From: an uncultured Muribaculaceae bacterium
GTDB taxonomy: Bacteria; Bacteroidota; Bacteroidia; Bacteroidales; Muribaculaceae
DNA length: 64,000 nucleotides
Reading direction: 5' to 3'
Assembly (NCBI GenBank): GCA_910586995.1
Contig: CAJUKZ010000004.1
Coordinates: 1 to 64,000 of the forward strand
Every line of letters begins with the position of its first letter. Within the stretch, counting starts at the first letter, position 1. A program made the translations under genes and the position numbers. Under the pieces are notes generated by a model that was not told the origin of the DNA, did not search any database, and saw nothing but the letters and a program-made list of their open reading frames with translations. Shown here piece by piece: positions 8,308-14,617 of the stretch.

Positions 8308-9222
8308 TTATTTGCGCTGAGGATTCTCGCGAAGACTGTATATTTTAGAGCTCCAAGGAGAGTATGCGCGACGCACCTTATTGATTGTAAGAATTGTGTT
8401 CTCTCTGTCGTGTGCGTCAAGATGCTCGTTGAGAGCCATTGCAATTGCAGCGATAACTTCGCCGGAGTCAGCTTCAGGACGCTCTTTCTTAGGAATTTCG
8501 CGTGCTACTGCTCCGTGTGCCTCTACTTTGCGTTTCTGAGCGAAAGTCTTGTTGATTCTGCCGATTATATAGAAGCATATACAGAGCATAAGAAGTGCGG
8601 AAAATACTATACACATGGCCATTACGGTAAGTGCAGCGCCGGATGCGTCTCTTTCCTTGAACACTTTCACTCTGTCGTTCTCGTCGATAATCTGGTTTGC
8701 ACCTGCAGGAGTGATATACAGAGATTCCTGAGATCCGTCACGAACCTGCCATTCGTCGCCTCCGTCCTTAGTGCGGGCATATGAAGCGTCGGCAGGGAGA
8801 GAGGCAGGAATTACAACTTCATCAATAAGAGTGATGCCATCTGCATCATAGATACCGATCCAGTTATCCTGTCCGGGAGTCAATCCGAAACTTGTATGGA
8901 AAGTACCCCTGGTAGGTTTGGAGTCCGCGAAAAACACAAGGTGCTGGCGTTTCCCCATTTTGGTTTTTGCGTCACCTAATGGGATAGGGTATTTCTTTGG
9001 ATTGCTTTTGTCGTTGGTTATGTAGACACTTGAAATTTCAAGCGGGGCAAAAGATGAGTTGAATAGCTCGATCCAAGCCGGACGCTCTCCATATTCATCG
9101 ACAACATTTGTCTGGTTGTCTACCATCACTTCGTTGATCCTCAAGCTTGTACGGCTCTGTGCGAATAGAGAGGCCGAGCATGCTGCGGCAACGACAATAA
9201 GGCTGAATATTCTTTTTTTCAT
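8308..9222 (-). CDS. Lamin-tail domain / OadG-like gamma subunit fusion
   Basis: Likely membrane-anchoring gamma subunit of the decarboxylase. A signal peptide (cleavage after about SLFA, residue 21) leads to a periplasmic lamin-tail-like domain at about 26-150, with RINEVMVDN and PAWIELFNSS typical of that fold. A single membrane segment spans about 196-221, and the cytoplasmic tail (GRINKTFAQKRK, then EVIAAIAMALNEH) resembles OadG. Ordinary OadG proteins are about 80-120 residues, so this 304-residue form carries a large exported addition. Position between mmdA and mmdC supports the gamma role. Confidence 0.75.
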   Translation of the reverse strand: MKKRIFSLIVVAAACSASLFAQSRTSLRINEVMVDNQTNVVDEYGERPAWIELFNSSFAPLEISSVYITNDKSNPKKYPIPLGDAKTKMGKRQHLVFFADSKPTRGTFHTSFGLTPGQDNWIGIYDADGITLIDEVVIPASLPADASYARTKDGGDEWQVRDGSQESLYITPAGANQIIDENDRVKVFKERDASGAALTVMAMCIVFSALLMLCICFYIIGRINKTFAQKRKVEAHGAVAREIPKKERPEADSGEVIAAIAMALNEHLDAHDRENTILTINKVRRAYSPWSSKIYSLRENPQRK

Positions 9223-9262
9223 GCTTTGAAAAATTTGCTGAGATTGGACATTCCTTTAATAC

Positions 9263-9293
9263 CGTATTCAGAGGCTAAAAACCTCTGAATACG
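9263..9293 (-). repeat. Intercistronic hairpin in the mmd operon
   Basis: Perfect 12-base inverted repeat, 9263-9274 (CGTATTCAGAGG) with 9282-9293, loop of 7. It lies in the 84-base gap between mmdA and the OadG-like gene. No T-run follows it on the minus strand, so it is unlikely to be a simple terminator; an RNA-stability or processing element is more plausible. Confidence 0.7.
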
Positions 9294-9306
9294 TATAGTC
9301 GGTGAA

Positions 9307-10860
9307 TTAAAGAGGAATGTTGCCGTGCTTCTTAGCGGGGTTTGTAACCTTTTTGGTCGCAAGCTGTTGCAGTGCGCGGATTACACGGAAACGTGTGTTG
9401 CGTGGCTCAATCACATCGTCAATGTAACCGTAACGTGCTGCATTGTATGGATTGCTGAACAGTTTGTTGTACTCGTCTTCTTTCTCTTTGAGTACTTTCT
9501 TGGGATCGTCGGAAGCCTTAGCCTCTTTTGCATAAAGGACTTCGACAGCACCGGAAGCACCCATTACTGCGATCTCAGCAGTAGGCCATGCATAGTTCAT
9601 GTCGCCACGAAGCTGTTTGCAACTCATCACAATATGGCTGCCACCATAGCTCTTACGTAATGTTACTGTCACTTTAGGTACAGTAGCTTCACCATATGCG
9701 TAAAGAAGTTTTGCGCCGTGCAGGATCACACCGTTATACTCTTGTCCTGTGCCGGGCAGGAAGCCTGGAACATCGACCAATGTTACCAATGGAATGTTGA
9801 ATGCATCGCAGAAGCGTACGAAACGCGCCGCTTTTCTTGAGGCATTGCTGTCAAGCACACCTGCAAGATACTTTGGCTGGTTGGCGACAATACCTACGGT
9901 CTGACCGTTGAATCTTGCGAATCCGATGATTATATTCTTAGCGTAATCGCGGAGTACTTCAAGGAATTCACCATTATCAATAATAGCACCGATCACCTCA
10001 TACATATCATATGGACGGGTGGGGGAGTCAGGGATTATCTCATTAAGAGAATCCTCGAGACGGTCGATCGGGTCAGTACATTCAACCAACGGGGGTTCTT
10101 CGAGGTTGTTCTGAGGTATGAAGCTGAACAGTTTGCGGATAATACGCAGTGCATCTTCTCCATCTTCAGCAGCGAAATGACATACACCGCTCTTTGATGA
10201 GTGAACTTCAGCGCCACCAAGTGCATCCTGAGATACGTCTTCGCCGGTAACAGTCTTTACAACTTTCGGACCTGTGAGGAACATATATGAGATGCCCTTT
10301 GCCATTATAGTGAAGTCGGTAAGTGCGGGTGAGTAAACCGCACCACCGGCGCATGGGCCGAGGATAGCGGAAATCTGGGGGATTACACCTGACGCCAGAA
10401 TGTTGCGCTGGAAGATTTCAGCATATCCGGCAAGGGCGTTGATACCTTCCTGGATACGAGCACCACCTGAGTCGTTGAGGCCGATCACAGGCGCGCCCAT
10501 CTTCATAGCCATATCCATGACTTTGCAGATTTTCAGGGCCATTGTCTCCGAAAGGGATCCTCCGAATACGGTGAAGTCTTGTGCAAATACATAAACAAGA
10601 CGACCGTCGATTGTTCCATATCCAGTCACCACACCGTCGCCAAGGAAACTTTTCTTTTCCTGTCCGAAGTTGTGGCAACGATGGCGTACAAACATATCAA
10701 GTTCTTCAAACGAACCTTCGTCGAGAAGCTGTGCAATTCTTTCTCTGGCAGTATACTTGCCACGTTCATGCTGTTTCTGGATAGCTTTTTCGCCACCGCC
10801 GATACGAGCTTCGTTGCGCAGGGCTATAAGTTCCTGCACTTTTTCAAGTTGATTACTCAT
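9307..10860 (-). CDS. mmdA: Methylmalonyl-CoA decarboxylase alpha subunit (acyl-CoA carboxyltransferase)
   Basis: Transfers the carboxyl group of methylmalonyl-CoA to biotin on the carrier subunit. Crotonase-type carboxyltransferase features: RERIAQLLDEGSFEELDMF near the N-terminus, GDGVVTGYGTIDGR, INDSGGARIQEG-like LNDSGGARIQEG, LGPCAGGAVYSPAL, DVPGFLPGTGQEYNG and MGASGAVEVLY. I start it at the ATG at 10860 (MSNQLEKVQELI), giving 517 residues; an in-frame start at 10917 would overlap the epimerase gene. PccB-type propionyl-CoA carboxylase is the alternative, but no biotin carboxylase gene is present here. Confidence 0.92.
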   Translation of the reverse strand: MSNQLEKVQELIALRNEARIGGGEKAIQKQHERGKYTARERIAQLLDEGSFEELDMFVRHRCHNFGQEKKSFLGDGVVTGYGTIDGRLVYVFAQDFTVFGGSLSETMALKICKVMDMAMKMGAPVIGLNDSGGARIQEGINALAGYAEIFQRNILASGVIPQISAILGPCAGGAVYSPALTDFTIMAKGISYMFLTGPKVVKTVTGEDVSQDALGGAEVHSSKSGVCHFAAEDGEDALRIIRKLFSFIPQNNLEEPPLVECTDPIDRLEDSLNEIIPDSPTRPYDMYEVIGAIIDNGEFLEVLRDYAKNIIIGFARFNGQTVGIVANQPKYLAGVLDSNASRKAARFVRFCDAFNIPLVTLVDVPGFLPGTGQEYNGVILHGAKLLYAYGEATVPKVTVTLRKSYGGSHIVMSCKQLRGDMNYAWPTAEIAVMGASGAVEVLYAKEAKASDDPKKVLKEKEDEYNKLFSNPYNAARYGYIDDVIEPRNTRFRVIRALQQLATKKVTNPAKKHGNIPL

Positions 10861-10888
10861 TATTGCGTTAAATGTTGGTTTTTCTATA

Positions 10889-11308
10889 TTATTTGTTAGG
10901 GTCTTCGCATAGCTCAATGAGAGTGCCTACGGTCGATTTGGGATGCAGGAATGCGATATTCAGGCCTTCTGCACCTTTTCTCGGAGCTTTGTCGATAAGG
11001 CGGCATCCTTTTTCTTCCACTTCAGCTAATGCATTGGCAACGCCATCTTCAACAGCAAATGCAACATGCTGAATACCACCGCGTCCACCGTTGTTAGCGA
11101 TGAATTTAGAAATTGCACTTTCTGGTGCAGTGCCTTCAAGAAGTTCAATCTTCGTTTGTCCTACCTTGAAGAAAGCTGTGCGTACTTTCTGATCTGCAAC
11201 TTCTTCGATAGCAAAACATTTCATTCCGAGTATGTTTTCGTAGAAGGGAATGGCTTCGTCAAGAGATGGCACTGCTATGCCAATGTGTTCAATGTGGGAA
11301 ATTTCCAT
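10889..11308 (-). CDS. mce: Methylmalonyl-CoA epimerase
   Basis: Interconverts (R)- and (S)-methylmalonyl-CoA, linking the B12-dependent mutase to the decarboxylase. The 139-residue VOC-fold protein has the metal-ligand positions expected: HIGIAVPSLDEAI at the start, GIQHVAFAVED in the second module and GTLIELCE near the end. First gene of the mmd operon, 28 bases ahead of mmdA, under the putative promoter at 11394-11401. Confidence 0.93.
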   Translation of the reverse strand: MEISHIEHIGIAVPSLDEAIPFYENILGMKCFAIEEVADQKVRTAFFKVGQTKIELLEGTAPESAISKFIANNGGRGGIQHVAFAVEDGVANALAEVEEKGCRLIDKAPRKGAEGLNIAFLHPKSTVGTLIELCEDPNK

Positions 11309-11393
11309 AATAAATTTATGATATTAAATGGTTAAATATATTCTGTGTCTTTTGTGTTGATCTAAAATTTAGACTACACACAACTTGGCGTTG

Positions 11394-11401
11394 CAAATTT
11401 A
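11394..11401 (-). promoter_or_regulatory. Putative -7 element of the mce-mmd operon
   Basis: On the minus strand the sequence reads TAAATTTG, an exact TAnnTTTG match, about 86 bases upstream of the mce start. No convincing TTG/TTTG was found 19-21 bases further upstream, which lowers confidence. Confidence 0.45.
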
Positions 11402-11812
11402 ACAAATATCCGTATTCTTTTATCCATTTTTGCTGAGTTTTTGCCCTCAAATTTCCTAAAAATAGTGAAACGGGAAATTACGATAATAGTGTATAATCCC
11501 GCACGTCATCACGCAACAGGTCTGTAAATACGAGATTGAGAACATACTTCATACTTGTGTGCCTTATGAGCGCTTTGAACTTATAATACGACATAAACTG
11601 ATCATTTATTCTCATGTACAGTTTTTCTTATGTGTAGGAGAATTTAAGCATGTGAGGGAGTAGAGCACAGTTCAAAACTTGGATTTACTTTGCCTCTATA
11701 TGTTATTTAACATAATCGGCGTTATACAACAATTGCTATGCATTTTCTAAGTTGCCATTTTGCTGTTGGTCTATGCTTTGTGTTGATTGACGTATGTAAT
11801 AAGATATTGATT
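11402..11812. other. Gene-poor region, nothing recognised
   Basis: About 410 bases without a convincing reading frame, RNA gene or repeat. Sequence is A+T-rich with several stop codons in every frame. A degenerate gene remnant or an unrecognised small RNA cannot be excluded. Confidence 0.4.
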
Positions 11813-11944
11813 ATGGATTCTATTTTTTATGCTTCAACAGTTTCGTTTATGGGCTTTATGCTTGCTTTGTTATATAAGTTTGCAATAATATACTTTGTTT
11901 ATTTTTTGCTATGTAAATTGATCGATCGCTGGAAAGAATACTAA
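11813..11944 (+). CDS. Possible small membrane protein (43 residues)
   Basis: Short frame starting ATG GAT TCT and ending DRWKEY. Its product is almost wholly hydrophobic and aromatic (for example YASTVSFMGFMLALLYKF and IIYFVYFLLCKL), enough for one long or two short membrane helices, with a charged C-terminal tail. The frame is open further upstream to 11738, but that extension is less typical. No ribosome-binding or promoter signal decides it. A chance open frame in A+T-rich DNA is the main alternative. Confidence 0.25.
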   Translation: MDSIFYASTVSFMGFMLALLYKFAIIYFVYFLLCKLIDRWKEY

Positions 11945-12262
11945 TTCAGATTAATTATCTTATTTGTAGTAAATGGTGTTGCGGAGCAGTCTGTTGACAC
12001 CTTTTTTATTCCTGTGAATTATGCGAAAAATCATATAAGTTAAAAACTATTTAATTTTATGCATACCGTGAATAACTATCGAAAACTTTTGTAAATTTGC
12101 AAGCATCATACTTACCATTTTAACCAAGCCTCAAGGCATATATACTGACACAATCTTAACGGGCCTGAAGTTATGGGTCCTTGTGCTTTTCATAAGCATC
12201 TGATCTCATGTGTGCTATGGTTTTATATTGCCTTGGGAAATGCGAAAACAAAAGACATACAC
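11945..12262. other. Upstream region of the transporter gene
   Basis: About 320 bases without a supported gene. It holds a -7 promoter element at 12092-12099; the remaining 160 bases would be an unusually long leader. The frame is open from 12173 in phase with the transporter, but the extra 30 residues do not look like a transporter N-terminus. Confidence 0.45.
12092..12099 (+). promoter_or_regulatory. Putative -7 element of the SLC45-type transporter gene
   Basis: TAAATTTG is an exact match to TAnnTTTG. No clear TTG lies 19-21 bases upstream. The transcript leader to the ATG at 12263 would be about 155 bases. Confidence 0.45.
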
Positions 12263-14065
12263 ATGAAAACAAAACCTGATTTGGGATTCTGGAAATTATG
12301 GAATCTGAGTTTCGGATTTTTCGGTGTGCAGATTGCCTATGCGCTGCAAAGTGCACAGGTAAGCCGTATTTTTTCGACAATCGGTGCAGACCCACATGAT
12401 TTGAGCTATTTTTGGATTCTGCCTCCTCTTATGGGCTTAATTATTCAGCCGATTATAGGAGCTGCTTCGGACCGCACCTGGACGAGAATCGGTCGTCGCC
12501 TACCCTACCTTATCATAGGCGCTATAGTTGGTATAATAGTCATGTGTTTCCTTCCAAACTCAGGTAGTCTTGGTCTTGGAATATCCCAAGCAATCATTTT
12601 CGGACTTGTAATGCTGATGTTTTTGGATACAAGTATCAATATGGCGATGCAACCGTTCAAGATGCTTGTAGGAGATATGGTGAACGAGCGGCAAAAAGGT
12701 TTGGCTTATTCTATTCAGAGTTTCCTGTGTAATGCCGGATCAGTAGTCGGTTATGTAGCGCCGTTTGTACTTGCTCTTTTCTTGAGCAAGACAGCACCGC
12801 AAGGAGAAGTTCCGCCTACAGTGACATGGTCTTTCTATCTGGGCGCAGCTATTTTGCTTATATGTGTGGTATATACCCTGATGAAAGTGCGCGAGTGGCC
12901 ACCGGAAAAATATGCAGAATACAACGGCATATCATCTGATGCAGAAAAGAATAAGGTTCAAGGTGGAATGTTCTCTCTCCTTATTCATGCACCAAAAGTG
13001 TTCTGGACCGTAGGTGTTACTCAGTTTTTCTGCTGGGCTGCATTCCTTTATATGTGGACATATTCAACAGATGCAATAGCCGGGCATGCATTTGATGCTC
13101 CTGTGGTCGAGAAAGCGACAGGCGTTAAAATAAATGGCAAGAGCTATTCTGACAAATATCTGTTCCTGGGCGACCGTCCGATAATAATGGATGGAAAGAT
13201 GACGGTTGCAGGTATTACAGTTGACGGCAGCTTTTCATCTCCTCGGACTGTTGTTGTTGGCAACGATACAATAATTTCCGATGGAAATCTAAAGTACGTC
13301 GGAGGGGTGTCCGGAGTTCGTCCTGACAGTCAGTTTGCCAATTCCGGCACGACTGTATCAATTGATGGTGTACCGGTGGTTGTTGGCAATACAGCTAAAA
13401 TCGTTTCCGCGTTTTCGCTGATACAACCGGGAGAGACATTAACTTTGGCACATATTGCGGCCATAGACCATAGTACCGGCAAGTATGAGCTTGAGCAGAC
13501 TACCGTACTCCCTACCCTAACCGATAAGACATCACTTGAGATAGAGACTGCAACTGTGCTTAATGCGGAGTCGGAGGAGTATCAGAATGCCGGAGACTGG
13601 AATGGCCTTCTTCTGGCAGTACAGGGATTAATAGCAGTCTTATGGGCTTTGGTGCTTCCACGTTTCCGCTCGCGCCGACTTGCCTATTCTTTAAGCCTCG
13701 CTATAGGAGGATTAGGTTTCATTTCCATATGGTTTATAACTTCTCCCGCTCTTTTATTCATATCGTATGGCCTTGTGGGAATAGCATGGGCTGCCATGTT
13801 GGCTATGCCATTCACTATTCTTACGAATGCTCTCTCCGGTGGTCATATCGGGACTTACCTTGGGCTGTTTAACTGCACCATTACGATACCTCAGATTGTC
13901 GCAGCTTTATGCGGCGGATTTATCCTATCGTTCTTCCCTGTTGCCGAAAGTGGTGTTACCCAGACTGTGTGGATGCTTCTTGTGGCAGGAATCCTGCTGC
14001 TTGCAGGTGCACTTTCTGTATGGTGTATCCGAGAGACCTATGGTTCGGATACAAAAACTGTGTGA
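12263..14065 (+). CDS. MFS transporter, SLC45 (sucrose/maltose-type) family, with large periplasmic insertion
   Basis: Inner-membrane sugar:cation symporter candidate. The N-terminus MKTKPDLGFWKLWNLSFGFF, then QSAQVSRIF, GAASDRTWTRIGRRLPYL (MFS loop 2-3 signature) and DTSINMAMQPFKMLVGDMV are characteristic of bacterial SLC45-like carriers. Twelve membrane segments are evident, but between TM7 (WTVGVTQFFCWAAFLYMW) and TM8 (LLLAVQGLIAVLWALVL) sits a hydrophilic stretch of about 175 residues (about 270-443), on the periplasmic side by topology. The start at 12263 is preferred over 12173. A starch debranching gene (pulA) is nearby on the other strand, consistent with alpha-glucan oligosaccharide use, though the substrate is inferred. 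Confidence 0.85.
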   Translation: MKTKPDLGFWKLWNLSFGFFGVQIAYALQSAQVSRIFSTIGADPHDLSYFWILPPLMGLIIQPIIGAASDRTWTRIGRRLPYLIIGAIVGIIVMCFLPNSGSLGLGISQAIIFGLVMLMFLDTSINMAMQPFKMLVGDMVNERQKGLAYSIQSFLCNAGSVVGYVAPFVLALFLSKTAPQGEVPPTVTWSFYLGAAILLICVVYTLMKVREWPPEKYAEYNGISSDAEKNKVQGGMFSLLIHAPKVFWTVGVTQFFCWAAFLYMWTYSTDAIAGHAFDAPVVEKATGVKINGKSYSDKYLFLGDRPIIMDGKMTVAGITVDGSFSSPRTVVVGNDTIISDGNLKYVGGVSGVRPDSQFANSGTTVSIDGVPVVVGNTAKIVSAFSLIQPGETLTLAHIAAIDHSTGKYELEQTTVLPTLTDKTSLEIETATVLNAESEEYQNAGDWNGLLLAVQGLIAVLWALVLPRFRSRRLAYSLSLAIGGLGFISIWFITSPALLFISYGLVGIAWAAMLAMPFTILTNALSGGHIGTYLGLFNCTITIPQIVAALCGGFILSFFPVAESGVTQTVWMLLVAGILLLAGALSVWCIRETYGSDTKTV

Positions 14066-14081
14066 ATTTATGATTTTTGAT

Positions 14082-14089
14082 TACCTTTG
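14082..14089 (+). promoter_or_regulatory. Putative -7 element of the DUF4293 gene
   Basis: TACCTTTG matches TAnnTTTG; it lies just after the transporter stop and 35 bases before the ATG at 14125. The start site near 14096 would exclude the longer reading-frame start at 14077. Confidence 0.5.
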
Positions 14090-14124
14090 CAGGAATAAAA
14101 TCAAACAACTTAATTCTACAAAAT

Positions 14125-14544
14125 ATGGTAATACAACGTTGGCAGACCGTCTTTCTGCTTATTGCAGCCATAATGATGGGTATATTCTGCTTTTCTACAG
14201 TGGCAGAAATACATGTAGGTGAATCGGTAAAAGGATTCCGTGTAGCTGATGCACCTGTTTTTCTGACTGTGAATGTATTGATTGCTGCACTTCTTGTGCT
14301 GAGTATCTTCATGTACCGCAACATACGCCGTCAGATGCTAATGACCCTTGTTGTGATAGTATTGGTTGCGGCATCAATGGTGACAGGCGGATTCATTCTC
14401 TACGGAGGCATGAATGGTGGTGGTTCTGTTGAACTATTGGTTTCTGACCTACTTTTGGTAGGAACGGCGATTTTTGCATTGCTTGCCTATTATAGAATGC
14501 GTCGCGATCATAAACTGCTCACAAGCTACGACAGATTGCGATAA
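14125..14544 (+). CDS. DUF4293 family membrane protein
   Basis: 139-residue inner-membrane protein of unknown function, seen almost only in Bacteroidetes. Four hydrophobic segments are visible: WQTVFLLIAAIMMGIFCF, VFLTVNVLIAALLVLSIFMY, MLMTLVVIVLVAASMVTGG and VSDLLLVGTAIFALLAYYRM. The N-terminal VIQRWQTVFLL and the C-terminal RMRRDHKLLTSYDRLR are the parts I associate with this family. Start at 14125 fits the promoter; the intrinsic terminator follows directly. Confidence 0.75.
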   Translation: MVIQRWQTVFLLIAAIMMGIFCFSTVAEIHVGESVKGFRVADAPVFLTVNVLIAALLVLSIFMYRNIRRQMLMTLVVIVLVAASMVTGGFILYGGMNGGGSVELLVSDLLLVGTAIFALLAYYRMRRDHKLLTSYDRLR

Positions 14545-14561
14545 TAATAACTTTAGAGTGT

Positions 14562-14599
14562 AAAAACGCCCGGATGACTTATTCATTCCGGGCGTTTTT
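14562..14599. terminator. Bidirectional intrinsic terminator
   Basis: Thirteen-base perfect stem, 14562-14574 (AAAAACGCCCGGA) with 14587-14599, loop of 12, followed by a T-run on + and an equivalent T-run on -. It separates the converging DUF4293 and uvrA genes. Confidence 0.9.
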
Positions 14600-14617
14600 T
14601 ATAGCGTTCAGTGTCCG

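Noticed and set aside
11402..11812. Possible RNA gene or pseudogene in the 410-base gap
   Set aside because: No tRNA-like arms, conserved RNA motif or gene remnant could be recognised; left as unassigned sequence.
12173..12262. 30-residue N-terminal extension of the transporter
   Set aside because: Starts well before the conserved N-terminus of the family and adds Cys/His-rich sequence with no signal or helix.
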